The notes beneath the pieces were generated by a model. That model did no database searches and was not told the DNA's origin. It saw only the letters and a program-made list of their open reading frames with translations. This document shows positions 7,241 to 16,520 of a stretch of 64,000 bases of DNA, in pieces. The translations under genes were made by a program, and so were the position numbers. Source of the stretch: an uncultured Methylocystaceae bacterium. GTDB taxonomy: Bacteria > Pseudomonadota > Alphaproteobacteria > Rhizobiales > Beijerinckiaceae. The stretch's first letter is position 1. Each line of letters opens with the position of its first letter. The stretch covers positions 1 to 64,000 of the forward strand of contig CALMZV010000140.1 in assembly GCA_937870755.1 (NCBI GenBank). The letters are read 5' to 3'.

Positions 7241-8818
7241 GTGTTTTGGATGTTGGTTGTGGAGACGATTGCAAAGATACGCCGGCTGTCGCTGGTCCAG
7301 GGGAAGTCGATCAAGGCGATCTGCCGGGAGTTGAAGATTTCGCGGAAAGTGGTCCGCAAGGTGCTGCGCTCGGACGAGACGGAGTTCCGGTACGAACGCA
7401 AGCAACAGCCCTATCCACGGATGGGGGCGTGGCGCGAGAAGTTGGACGGGTTGTTGTCGGCGAATTCGGCGAAGCCGCAGCGTGAGCGTTTGACGCTGAT
7501 CCGGATCTATGAGGAGCTTCGCGGCTTTGGCTACGACGGCAGCTACAGCTCGGTGTGGCGTCATGCGCAGAACTGGGAGGAGCAACGCGGCAGCGCCGCG
7601 GCCGAGGCCTATATCCCGCTGAGCTTTGCGCCCGGTGAAGCCTATCAGTTCGACTGGAGCCACGAGGTCGTCCTGCTGGACGGCGTGACGGTTACGGTGA
7701 AGGTAGCGCACATGCGGCTCTGTCATAGCCGCATGTTCTTTGTTCGGGCCTACCCACGCGAGACGCAGGAGATGGTGTTCGACGCCCATGATCGTGCGTT
7801 CGCCTTCTTTCGTGGGGCCTGCACGCGCGGCATCTACGACAACATGAAGACTGCGGTGGATGCGATCTTCATCGGCAGGGATCGCCGCTACAACCGCCGC
7901 TTCGCGCAGATGTGCGGACATTACCTTGTCGAACCGGAAGCCTGCACGCCGGCGTCGGGTTGGGAGAAGGGCCAGGTCGAGAACCAGGTCGGGCTGGTGC
8001 GCGAGCGCTTCTTCACGCCGCGGCTGCGCTTCAAGACGCTGGAGGACCTGAACGGCTGGCTGGCCGACAAATGCGTCTCCTACGCCAAGGTGCACCGGCA
8101 CCCCGAACAGGACGGCCGCACGATCTGGGAGGTGTTCGAGGAGGAGCGCGGCAGCTTCATTCCCTATGCCGGGCGCTTCGACGGCTTCCACTGTGTCCCG
8201 GCCTCGGTGTCGAAGACCTGCACGGTGCGCTTCGACAACAACAAATACTCGGTGCTGTCGAGCGCCGTCGGCCGGCCGATCGAGATCCATGCCTATGCCG
8301 ATCGGATCGTCATCCGCCAGGACGGCGTGGTCGTGGGCGAACATGCCCGCTGCTTCGGCCGCAACGAGGTGATCTACGACCCTTGGCATTACGTCCCGGT
8401 ATTGGCCCGCAAACCCGGCGGGTTGCGCAACGGCGCACCGTTCAAGAATTGGGTTCTGCCGTCGGCCATGGAGAAAGTGCGCCAGAAGCTCAAGGCTGCC
8501 GATGACGGCGACCGGCAGATGGTGTCGATCCTCACCTGTGTGCTGAGCGACGGATTGAACGCGGTCGAGGCGGCCTGTCAGGAGGCGCTCGATCACGGCG
8601 TCTCGTCGGCGGCGGTGATCCTCAACATCCTGGCCCGCCGCCGCGACCCGGCGCCGGGCACGATCCTTTCCATTCCCCAAGCGCTGAAGCTGGCTCACGA
8701 GCCGATCGCTGACTGCGCCCGCTATGACAGTCTCAGGAGGACAAACAGCCATGGAACGCACCGAGGTTCTGGAACTGATGGGCACGCTGAAGCTCTACGG
8801 GATGCGATCAGCCTATGA
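7241..8818 (+). CDS. istA: IS21 transposase IstA
   Basis: A 525-aa DDE transposase. The N-terminal HTH (about 8-35; [22 protein letters not shown]) binds the IS ends. The catalytic core has [10 protein letters not shown] for the first Asp, YDNMKTAVD for the second, and [11 protein letters not shown] for the Glu, followed by the Mu-type beta-barrel domain. The length is usual for IstA. GGAGG at 7231-7235 favours the GTG at 7241; an ATG at 7250 in the same frame is possible. The 3' end overlaps istB by 68 bp in another frame, the standard IS21 arrangement. Confidence 0.93.
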   Translation: MFWMLVVETIAKIRRLSLVQGKSIKAICRELKISRKVVRKVLRSDETEFRYERKQQPYPRMGAWREKLDGLLSANSAKPQRERLTLIRIYEELRGFGYDGSYSSVWRHAQNWEEQRGSAAAEAYIPLSFAPGEAYQFDWSHEVVLLDGVTVTVKVAHMRLCHSRMFFVRAYPRETQEMVFDAHDRAFAFFRGACTRGIYDNMKTAVDAIFIGRDRRYNRRFAQMCGHYLVEPEACTPASGWEKGQVENQVGLVRERFFTPRLRFKTLEDLNGWLADKCVSYAKVHRHPEQDGRTIWEVFEEERGSFIPYAGRFDGFHCVPASVSKTCTVRFDNNKYSVLSSAVGRPIEIHAYADRIVIRQDGVVVGEHARCFGRNEVIYDPWHYVPVLARKPGGLRNGAPFKNWVLPSAMEKVRQKLKAADDGDRQMVSILTCVLSDGLNAVEAACQEALDHGVSSAAVILNILARRRDPAPGTILSIPQALKLAHEPIADCARYDSLRRTNSHGTHRGSGTDGHAEALRDAISL

Positions 8819-9485
8819 CGAGATCATGGGCGTCGCCATCAAGCGCCAGCACGAACCACCGAAGATCGTCGGCGATCTGCTGCAGGCCGAGATATCCGAG
8901 AAGCAGGCCCGCTCCATCAAATACCAGCTCACCGTCGCCAAGCTGCCGTTGGCGAAGGATATCGAGGACTTCGACTTCACCGGCACGCCCGTCAACGAGA
9001 GCCTGATCCGCGATCTCGCCGGAGGAGCCTTTGTCGCCGATCAGCGTAACGTCGTCCTGGTCGGCGGCACCGGCACGGGCAAATCCCATCTGGCCATCGC
9101 CATTGCCCGGGCGCTCATCCGCAACGGTGCGCGCGGCCGCTTCTTCAATGTCGTCGACCTGGTCAACAGGCTGGAGACCGAGACCCGTGCCGGCCGCCAG
9201 GGGCGCATTGCCGATCACCTGACCCGGCTCGACTTCGTCGTGCTCGATGAACTGGGCTATCTGCCCTTCGCCCAGGCCGGCGGGCAGTTGCTCTTCCATC
9301 TCGTCTCGAAACTCTACGAACGCACCAGCGTCATCATCACCACCAATCTGGCGTTCGGCGAATGGCCCACCGTCTTCGGCGACGCCAAGATGACCACCGC
9401 GCTGCTCGATCGCCTGACGCATCACTGCGAGATCGTCGAGACCGGAAACGAATCCTGGCGCTTCAAGAGCCGCTCTCAAAGCTAA
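8751..9485 (+). CDS. istB: IS21 helper ATPase IstB
   Basis: A 244-aa AAA+ ATPase related to DnaA/DnaC. It has Walker [10 protein letters not shown] near residue 105, Walker [12 protein letters not shown] near 163-173, and a sensor segment [13 protein letters not shown]. IstB oligomerises on target DNA and stimulates IstA. AGGAGG at 8735-8740 lies 10 bp before the ATG. The length is typical and no truncation is seen. Confidence 0.93.
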   Translation: MERTEVLELMGTLKLYGMRSAYDEIMGVAIKRQHEPPKIVGDLLQAEISEKQARSIKYQLTVAKLPLAKDIEDFDFTGTPVNESLIRDLAGGAFVADQRNVVLVGGTGTGKSHLAIAIARALIRNGARGRFFNVVDLVNRLETETRAGRQGRIADHLTRLDFVVLDELGYLPFAQAGGQLLFHLVSKLYERTSVIITTNLAFGEWPTVFGDAKMTTALLDRLTHHCEIVETGNESWRFKSRSQS

Positions 9486-9636
9486 AGCCAAAAGCCAACG
9501 AACCGCACCCGATCAGGCTGTGCAACCCCGACCAGCTTCGCCTGATCGGGCGCTAACCGGCGTGCCCTTCATCAACCCCAAAACCGGGGTCCCTTTTGCG
9601 CGAAAATACAGGGTCCCGATTCCACGGTCATTGACA

Positions 9637-10293
9637 GTCGCTGACCCCGCGCTTCACATCCGCCCCGCAATGGCCGAGGTAGATGTGGGCGAGTTCATGC
9701 GCGAGCGTCACCACCTGCGTGGCGGCCGGATGGTTGCGATTGATGCCCACTTCGAAGCGCTCCAGGCGGTTCTTGTCGCCGTGACGCGTCAGGAGGCGGG
9801 CGTGGCCGGCGCTGCCGTCGCCCCGATCGAGCCATAAAACATGGATTGCCGATTTGTCGCGAAGTCGTAGTTCAGCTGCGCTCGGCCAGCCGGTGGGGAC
9901 GGTCCCCAAGGTCGGGAAAGAAAAGGCCGCCTCGGGCAGCGGCTCGCCTTCGGTATCGAGCACGTCATAGACAAAGTCGACCGGCCCGAAATTTCGCAGA
10001 ACGACGAGCGGGCGCGCGTGGCGCTTCGGACGCCGTCTGAACCGCTCTTGCCAATCCTTCGCCCGTGCCGCGAAGGTGAGGCCCGGCTTCTGGACGTGCA
10101 ACAGCATAGCGTTGAACGGCGCGATGTGCCGGAGCTTCACCGTAAAATCGAGCAGTTCCTTCACCGCGCCAGCGGAGTCGTAGAGCCTGGTATCGGCGAT
10201 CAGTTGGTCGATAAGTGCACGCGTCTGCTCGTCCTCGGCGTTCGCCGGATGCTCGAACAAGTCGGCTTGACCACTCCGCGCATCAGTGCTCAT
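9637..10293 (-). pseudogene. 5' fragment of ArdC-like zinc metallopeptidase gene
   Basis: The fragment starts MSTDARSGQADLFE (ATG at 10293; an in-frame TTG at 10365 would add 24 residues and overlap the methylase stop) and ends in the catalytic LAHELAHIYLGH motif just before the insertion point. The N-terminal part (KLRHIAPFNAMLLHVQK, then AKDWQERFRRRPK) resembles the ssDNA-binding N-terminal domain of ArdC-type antirestriction proteins. It follows the methyltransferase gene directly, so it belonged to the same operon. In the IS junction frame the chain now ends after VSDCQ. Confidence 0.85.
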
Positions 10294-10361
10294 CACAGCC
10301 CCAGCGCCTTGAATGTCCCGTCGGCCTCCATCCGGTCCCAAGCTTGGGGCATCCATGCCTC

Positions 10362-13300
10362 TCAACTCAAGAGATCGGCAGAAATCGCCAAGTTCACAGC
10401 GATTATTTCGTCGATCCTTCGCAACAAATAGCCGTGGGATTCCTCCACATTGGTGACGCCCTTGCGGAATTTCCGAACCGGCGTCGACATTAGCCGGCTT
10501 GCAAGGCTACTTATCTCATTCTGCCAGGGTGCCCCAACGAAGGCCGGAACTGGCAGTCTGCCGATGTAATCGGCGTCAAAATGCATGGTCAAAACAGAAC
10601 GATTGAAGACCACCCACTTCATATACCAGTTAGCAATCCGACTATTCATGAATGCAAGAATGTATTCGTATGGGTATTTATAGCGTGTGGAAATGACTAC
10701 ACTATTGACGGTATCTAGAGTTGCGTACCTCTCATCGAGCAGCGTCGCCTCTATCTTTATGATAGAGCTGGAGATATTCTTGAGAGCAATTCGTCGCATA
10801 AGTTGTCGGCTGAATGCATTGTCGGAAACTAACTCAGGATGCTTCGCGTTTGCGTAGATAAAAGGTTCATCCGCTTCATCCCAGATAATGTAGCTGGAGA
10901 TATTTTTCCCACCCAAAACCGGGATCGCGGCCCCGGCATCCTTGTCGGCATGCAGACTCCTCTTTGATTGCAATCCGAGCCCGCGGAAGATTCCTCCGTC
11001 CGGAGAGCAAAGCTGCGCCAGCCGAACGCCCTTCTCTTCAAGTTTCTGCGCAATCAACATCCGTTCTGGCGTTAGGTGAATTTCCCAATATCCTCGATTT
11101 CGCCAGACGTCAGAGCCTCGCGCATCTAGCGGGAAGAAGGCACCCTCTTCAAAATATCCGACCTCTGTAAGGACTCCAGACGCTCTTGCAGCAACAAAAG
11201 AAAGAAGAAGTTGCTCTAGCCCCACATCCTTAAAGGCGACACCGCAGTCAGCTAGCAGTTGCAGCTCCCCTCGCGCCGTTATTAACTCTCGCGTCTTCTG
11301 ATATGAAGCAACATAGCTGATCGATTTCGGAAGGATAAATCCTATCGATGCTCCCCTTTTTCCAATATTAATTGCCTGTGCTAGAAAATAATTGCAGATA
11401 TTTGATGCATCGACTTCGCTTTCAAAGGCAACCGCATACAGGCTCCTTACAGCCGATTTTGAGGGAGGCGATGCGCCATAGGGCGGGTTGCCTACGATCA
11501 CGTCAAACCCGCCGCGCTGCATAACGTCGGGAAATTCCAGCGGCCAGTGGAAGGCGCGGGCGCGGCGGGCGGCTTTGGGGGCGTTCACCATCGCCTGCCG
11601 CGTTTTGCCCTGATCGAGCGCGAGCCACAGTTCCTCGGTCGTCGGCACCGTGCGGGCCGAGACCCCTGAAGGGGCACCGCCTGTCTTCTGTAGCAGGAAG
11701 GCCGCGACGTAAAGGTCCGCAGCTGCCCTGGCGCGGATGAAGGCCTGTCCCTTGCGCAGTTCCCTGAACCGTGCGGCCTTGGCCCCAATCTGCTCGACCG
11801 TGTCCTCGGGCAGGTCCCGAAAGCCGGAGAAATCCAGCGCAAGCGGCTTCATTGCGGGCATGGCGGCCTGGCCTGTGCCGAAATCGAATCCGCCCTGACC
11901 TGATAGCGCGGCGCGGTTGGCCTGCAGGTAGTACTTCGCCGTGTTTTTGTCGTCGCTGGTCAGTGGCTTGTATGCGGCATCGGGGATGCCGTCCCGCAGA
12001 ACCTTGAGGTCAAGCACCCCCAGGAGCGAGTCGCCGCAGCGGATCTGTGCATCGAAGAAGCCGAGCGGAAGGCCGGGGTCCACCGTCTCGATCCAGAGCG
12101 CGACCTTGGTCAACTCGACCGCCATCGGGTTGCGGTCCACCCCATAAATGCAGCAGCGGGCCACGTCGCGCAGCGCATGCCGGAAATCGGCTAGCGAGGG
12201 CGTACCCTCGCCGCGAATGCGGGCGAGACGCGTAGCGATGCGGCGGGCGGCTGCCAGGAGGAAGTGGCCCGATCCGCAGGCGGGATCGATAACGCTGAGC
12301 TTCAACAGCGCCTGGGCCGGATCGGTGGCCTCCGCCTCCGTCTTGTCGAGAACAGGATCGAGCGCTGCATCGAGAAGCGCCTGCACCAGGCTGTCCGGCG
12401 TATAGTAGGAGCCAGTCGTCTTGCGCTGATTGCCCTTCTGCTCAGCCGCTTCCGAGGCGAAGACCAGCGACCTACCATCATCGGCAAGTTGCGGCTGGAG
12501 TTCGAGCAGGGATTCGTAAACCGAACCTAGCTCTTCGGTTTCCATCGCACGCCAGTTCACCGGCACCATGCCGGTCTTGTCGGAGAGCCAGGACAGGCGA
12601 TAGACCGCTTCCATGAAAGCGCGGTTGCGCAGGCGCGCAGTTTGGAGATGCGGCAGCTTGTCGGCACTGAAAAGTCCGCCAAGCGCCGGCAGGCCGAGCG
12701 CGTCCTGCCCGCCGGCAAGCGCGCGGAAGACGACCTTGATGCCCTCGTAGCGGTCGTGATGCTTGTCCCAGGCGGCTGCGCGCGCCGCTTGCGCCCGAAG
12801 CGCGACGAGGCTGTAGCCTTCAGCATAGAGCTTGCGGGCGTCCGGCTTTGTCGTCTCCGGGTGAAGCAGGTTCCGGTCCTCGGCCACCATCAGGAAGATG
12901 AGGTGGTAGACGAGACGCAGAAGCTCGTTGAACCACTCAGTCAGATTGACCTCGCCCGACTTCAGGCGCGCGGCAAGGTCGGGGTTGGTTTCGAGGAAAC
13001 CCGAACCGAGGACCTTGAGCGCAGTCTCCACCTGGGCTGCCAGCCGGTCGCGGGCAGCCTCGCCTTCGCGGGAACCGGCTTCGCGCCAGCGTTCGAGCGC
13101 GCAATCGGTGATGGGCGTGCCGGCGGTCCCGAACCGGGTTCGGTGAATCAGCGACCAGAGGACAGCGAAGGAGGCGGCATCCTCGTTGGTAAAGATCGCG
13201 GCCAGGTCGGCTTCGATGTAGGCCGGCCGGGTCAGCGAGGCGTTGTCCCGCATGAGGCGGAGGACGGCGCCATTGGTCACGAGGCCCCAGAGCGCGTCAT

Positions 13301-13751
13301 CGCTGTCGTTGAGATAGTCCTGAAGCGCGAAGGCAGGGGACCGCGAACGATCGGTCGATAGCGTCGGGCTACGCCGATCGAGCTTTTCGTCGGCAGGCGG
13401 CACGATAACGATGGGGACGCGGCCGCCAGCGAGGAAGGAGACCACGCCATCGGCCGGGACGAGATCGTCAAAGCCGAAGGTTTCCGTCAGGAAGGCCCGC
13501 ACGAAGCGCCGCGTCGCCTCTACCGAGGGATTCTGAAGTTTCGCGAAAGCGTCGAAATGGGACTGGCCGACACGGAAGGCGGTGGAGATCTCCTCGCGGA
13601 TCGTCAGCCCCTTGCGGATCCGGTAGTCCTCCTCGGTCTGTTCGGGGGCTTGCCGGCGGTCGATGCTGGCGACCATGGCCGGCGCGATGAGGTTGCCCTC
13701 AAGGGTGAGCGAGGGCCAGGCCGACATGTCGGTGACGGGTTTGCGCGCCAT
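10362..13751 (-). CDS. Eco57I-type N6-adenine DNA methyltransferase (DISARM-like)
   Basis: A 1129-aa protein with SAM-binding motif I VIDPACGSGHF at 487-497, preceded by TGSYYTPDSLV at 446-456, and catalytic motif IV VGNPPYG at 753-759, the N6-adenine type. The N-terminal 400 residues resemble the coupling or nuclease region of large BREX/DISARM methylases but show no clear PD-(D/E)XK motif. The C-terminal part, after about 760, should hold target recognition. Its DNA (about 10370-11480) is visibly richer in A and T than the rest of the gene. The start is 3 bp after the SNF2 gene stop. By context it would be a DrmMI analogue. Confidence 0.85.
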   Translation of the reverse strand: MARKPVTDMSAWPSLTLEGNLIAPAMVASIDRRQAPEQTEEDYRIRKGLTIREEISTAFRVGQSHFDAFAKLQNPSVEATRRFVRAFLTETFGFDDLVPADGVVSFLAGGRVPIVIVPPADEKLDRRSPTLSTDRSRSPAFALQDYLNDSDDALWGLVTNGAVLRLMRDNASLTRPAYIEADLAAIFTNEDAASFAVLWSLIHRTRFGTAGTPITDCALERWREAGSREGEAARDRLAAQVETALKVLGSGFLETNPDLAARLKSGEVNLTEWFNELLRLVYHLIFLMVAEDRNLLHPETTKPDARKLYAEGYSLVALRAQAARAAAWDKHHDRYEGIKVVFRALAGGQDALGLPALGGLFSADKLPHLQTARLRNRAFMEAVYRLSWLSDKTGMVPVNWRAMETEELGSVYESLLELQPQLADDGRSLVFASEAAEQKGNQRKTTGSYYTPDSLVQALLDAALDPVLDKTEAEATDPAQALLKLSVIDPACGSGHFLLAAARRIATRLARIRGEGTPSLADFRHALRDVARCCIYGVDRNPMAVELTKVALWIETVDPGLPLGFFDAQIRCGDSLLGVLDLKVLRDGIPDAAYKPLTSDDKNTAKYYLQANRAALSGQGGFDFGTGQAAMPAMKPLALDFSGFRDLPEDTVEQIGAKAARFRELRKGQAFIRARAAADLYVAAFLLQKTGGAPSGVSARTVPTTEELWLALDQGKTRQAMVNAPKAARRARAFHWPLEFPDVMQRGGFDVIVGNPPYGASPPSKSAVRSLYAVAFESEVDASNICNYFLAQAINIGKRGASIGFILPKSISYVASYQKTRELITARGELQLLADCGVAFKDVGLEQLLLSFVAARASGVLTEVGYFEEGAFFPLDARGSDVWRNRGYWEIHLTPERMLIAQKLEEKGVRLAQLCSPDGGIFRGLGLQSKRSLHADKDAGAAIPVLGGKNISSYIIWDEADEPFIYANAKHPELVSDNAFSRQLMRRIALKNISSSIIKIEATLLDERYATLDTVNSVVISTRYKYPYEYILAFMNSRIANWYMKWVVFNRSVLTMHFDADYIGRLPVPAFVGAPWQNEISSLASRLMSTPVRKFRKGVTNVEESHGYLLRRIDEIIAVNLAISADLLS

Positions 13752-13754
13752 GGC

Positions 13755-16520
13755 TCAAGCCACTCCCGGCATCAGAACGAACAGGCCGATCACATCCGGC
13801 GGCAACACGGCCTCCACGGTGACGCGCGAGGCGGACCCCGACGCGGCGCGGAGGCGGGCGTGATCCTGCATGAGCTCTTGTGCGCGCGACCGGACGAAAT
13901 CGGCGATCGGTCCTTCGAGCAGGCTCGGCAACTCCTCCTTTGCCTTCACGATGAACCTATCACGTGCGACGGGCGCGAGGTCGGAAGTGGCTGGTGTGTT
14001 GAGCCATTCCCGGGCAGTTTCGCCTACCGCCACGATCCGGCTGCCCTGGATCGCAACGAGTGCCGCTTCCTCCGCCAGCAGCAGCCTTTCCTTCCGGGCA
14101 TGGACAGTCAGCTTGAAGCGGATACGCATGAGGGCAAGGCGCGTCATTTGCTGGACGGCGGCGGTCGGCCAGGCGCCGACCCGGCCGATGCCGAGACCGG
14201 AAAGAGACTCCGGATCAAGCGAAGCCTCGACCAGCGCTTCGGCAAGAGTGGCTGTCAGGGGATGTGTCCTGGTGAGCAGCGCGGTGCCCGACGGCGCTGG
14301 CTCGGCCGTCGCCAGACGCACCGATCCGCCGAGATCATGCTCCGCCAGGCGCTCACGCAGGCCGGCATCAAGGGCGTCGACGTGTGCCAGGAGCACGGTT
14401 TTCCTAGTTTCCAGAGGCACGCCGAAACGCGCCATCGCCCTTTCGACGAAAAGCCTCGCTTCCGCCGGAGACCCGAGGAGTGTGCGCACCTTCTCCCATT
14501 CCGGGGCAACCTCCTGCGGCTTCATCGCATTCTGGGCGAAACGCGCGCGGGATCGCTTCTCGTTTTCCGAGGCATCTCGCCATCGCGCCTCCATGACCTT
14601 GGCCCCATCGTCAAGGCGAAGGTCGAGCGTGAGCTGACGAGACACGCCGCGGCGCAGCATCATCGACGCCATCAGCGCATCTGTCACCGGCCCCCGTTCC
14701 TCGGGGAGGGGCACGGTTACGCCCGTCGCCTTGCGGATCTCCTCTGCCTTGCGAAGGATGACGTCGAGCACCGCGCCATCGATGGCGCTGTCCGGCGAGA
14801 ACATCATGATCGACCGGACAAGTTCCGCCGGCTGGCCGAAGCGGTCCACCCGCCCTTCACGCTGCTGGTGCCGGGTCGGATTCCAGGACAGGTCGTAATG
14901 GACGACCGTGTCGAAAAGCTGCTGAAGGTTGATACCTTCCGACAGGCAGTCGGTGGCAACGAGAATGCGCTGGACCGGCGTTTCCTCATCCGCGGTCGCC
15001 ATGTCGGCGACACGATCGCGGCGTTCGTCCGGAGTGAGAACGCCTGTCACGGCTTCAATGGTCAGCTTCGGGAAGGCCTTGCGAAGGCCATCCCGGACAT
15101 GCTCGGCCGTCGCCAGATAGCGGCAGAAGACGACGGGATTTGCGCCCTTCTTTATGAGGGGCGTCAGCGCATCGACCAGGGCGACCAGCTTCGGATCGGG
15201 CTTGCCGAGCAACTCCTCGGCGTCCTTCACCAGGGCAAGAAGCTCTGTATCGACATCAAAGGCCGTGCCCGGCTCGAGATCGACCGCGTCCTCATCATCG
15301 CCGTCATCATCAAAGATCTGCGGCTCGAGGCGATCGCTCTCGCTCGACATGCGGTTCCGCAGCGCACTCAGAGCTGCCGCCGGCGAAGAGCCGACGCAGC
15401 GCATCAGCGCCAGGGTGCCCCAGAAGGCCAGTCGTCGCTCGCGCTGCCCGGATCCCGCCTGGGACACGATGCCGAAGCAGTAGTCGAGAACAGCTTCCTG
15501 GAACCCGCGATGGGCCTCGGACAGGCGATAGGCGAACTCTGTCGTCTCATGTTTCGGGAAGGCGCGGTCTTCGTCCCAATCCCCCGAGACGAGATCGATC
15601 CGGCGTCGCTGGACGAAGTGCCGGGCCAGACGCTCGCGATACCGCGTATCCTCGAAGTCCATCGAGGCAAATGATGCGTCGACCAGGGAGAGAAGACGGG
15701 CGAAGGCCTCCTCGTCCCCGGAATGCGGCGTCGCGGTCAGAAGGATCATCCGCCGCTCGGGATTCCGGGTCAGTCCGGACAGAAGTTCGAAGCGCTGCTG
15801 CCGGCCCTGGTGCGTGCCGACGCAGGCATGCGCTTCATCGACGATCACGAAATCCGGGCAGGCGCGCGCGAATCCTTCGCGGCGTTTATCGGCCTTGATG
15901 TAGTCGAGGCTGACGACCGTGAAGGGATAGGCATCGAATAGGGTCTGAGCGAGCGGCAGGCCGCGTTCCAGGCGGCTGGCGGTGCCTGACGTGACCGGGA
16001 CGGCGTCGATCCCGAAACGCGCCTTCAGCTCTCCAACCCATTGTTCGACGAGATGCGGCGGGCAGAGCACCGAGAACGCATCAACCTCTCCCCGATCCAT
16101 CAGCTCACGCAGGATCAGGCCCGCCTCGATCGTCTTGCCGATACCGACATCGTCGGCGATGAGCAGGCGCGGCAACGGCAGACGAAGCGCCATCAGCAAC
16201 GGCACGAGCTGGTAGGTCCGCGGTTCGAAGGCGAGCTGCGCGGCGGAGCGAAAGGGGCCCGCGCCGCGGCGCAATGTCAAACGCATCGCATCGGCGAGCA
16301 GCGCCGCTTTTGCCTGGACAGTTGTCGTGGCGTCGGCAGGCAGATCGAAACGGGCGGCCTGGACTGGAAGGAGCTCGAGCTCCGGGTCGAGGATCACCGT
16401 ATCGTTCTCGCTGCCCGTGAGTGGACGAAGCGCCAGAATGCCGTCCCGCGGCGACGGCAACGCGACCCACTCGCGCCCGCGGGCACGGACCAGATCTCCG
16501 GGGGCGAAATTCACTGTCAT
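13755..16520 (-). CDS. SNF2-family helicase (DrmD-like)
   Basis: A 921-aa SF2/SNF2 ATPase. Motif I is ADDVGIGKTIEAGLI near residue 118, motif II VIVDEAHACVG near 227, motif III LLTATPHSG near 256. The C-terminal helicase lobe holds LVATDCLSEGINLQ and HYDLSWNPTRHQQREGRVDRFGQ near 540-570. An N-terminal small beta domain (PGDLVRARGREW) precedes the motor. The type matches DrmD of class 1 DISARM and RapA-like SNF2 proteins. It starts by ATGA overlap with the large helicase gene, so it is translationally coupled. It probably moves along DNA for the neighbouring methylase-based defence system. Confidence 0.85.
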   Translation of the reverse strand: MTVNFAPGDLVRARGREWVALPSPRDGILALRPLTGSENDTVILDPELELLPVQAARFDLPADATTTVQAKAALLADAMRLTLRRGAGPFRSAAQLAFEPRTYQLVPLLMALRLPLPRLLIADDVGIGKTIEAGLILRELMDRGEVDAFSVLCPPHLVEQWVGELKARFGIDAVPVTSGTASRLERGLPLAQTLFDAYPFTVVSLDYIKADKRREGFARACPDFVIVDEAHACVGTHQGRQQRFELLSGLTRNPERRMILLTATPHSGDEEAFARLLSLVDASFASMDFEDTRYRERLARHFVQRRRIDLVSGDWDEDRAFPKHETTEFAYRLSEAHRGFQEAVLDYCFGIVSQAGSGQRERRLAFWGTLALMRCVGSSPAAALSALRNRMSSESDRLEPQIFDDDGDDEDAVDLEPGTAFDVDTELLALVKDAEELLGKPDPKLVALVDALTPLIKKGANPVVFCRYLATAEHVRDGLRKAFPKLTIEAVTGVLTPDERRDRVADMATADEETPVQRILVATDCLSEGINLQQLFDTVVHYDLSWNPTRHQQREGRVDRFGQPAELVRSIMMFSPDSAIDGAVLDVILRKAEEIRKATGVTVPLPEERGPVTDALMASMMLRRGVSRQLTLDLRLDDGAKVMEARWRDASENEKRSRARFAQNAMKPQEVAPEWEKVRTLLGSPAEARLFVERAMARFGVPLETRKTVLLAHVDALDAGLRERLAEHDLGGSVRLATAEPAPSGTALLTRTHPLTATLAEALVEASLDPESLSGLGIGRVGAWPTAAVQQMTRLALMRIRFKLTVHARKERLLLAEEAALVAIQGSRIVAVGETAREWLNTPATSDLAPVARDRFIVKAKEELPSLLEGPIADFVRSRAQELMQDHARLRAASGSASRVTVEAVLPPDVIGLFVLMPGVA

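Larger units (their letters stand above)
7134..9636. mobile_element. IS21-family insertion sequence, 2503 bp
   Basis: Both ends start with TGT when read inwards and share TGGAAT followed by GGACCC at the same offset (left 7134 onwards; right, reverse complement from 9636). Internal repeats with GGGACCCC/GGGGTCC lie near both ends (about 7151-7206 and 9580-9625), as in the multiple terminal repeats of IS21. The flanks carry an exact 7-bp duplication GTCGCTG (7127-7133 and 9637-9643). It holds istA and istB in the expected order. The element appears intact and therefore potentially active. Confidence 0.92.

Noticed and set aside
6911-8785. A 624-codon minus-strand open frame across the IS element
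   Set aside because: Most of it is antisense to istA; only its last 70 codons are a real gene fragment (metallopeptidase C-terminus), separated by the IS end at 7134.
13557-15674. A 705-codon plus-strand open frame
   Set aside because: Antisense to the SNF2 helicase gene; no protein motifs, Arg/Gly/Leu-rich composition typical of antisense frames in GC-rich DNA.
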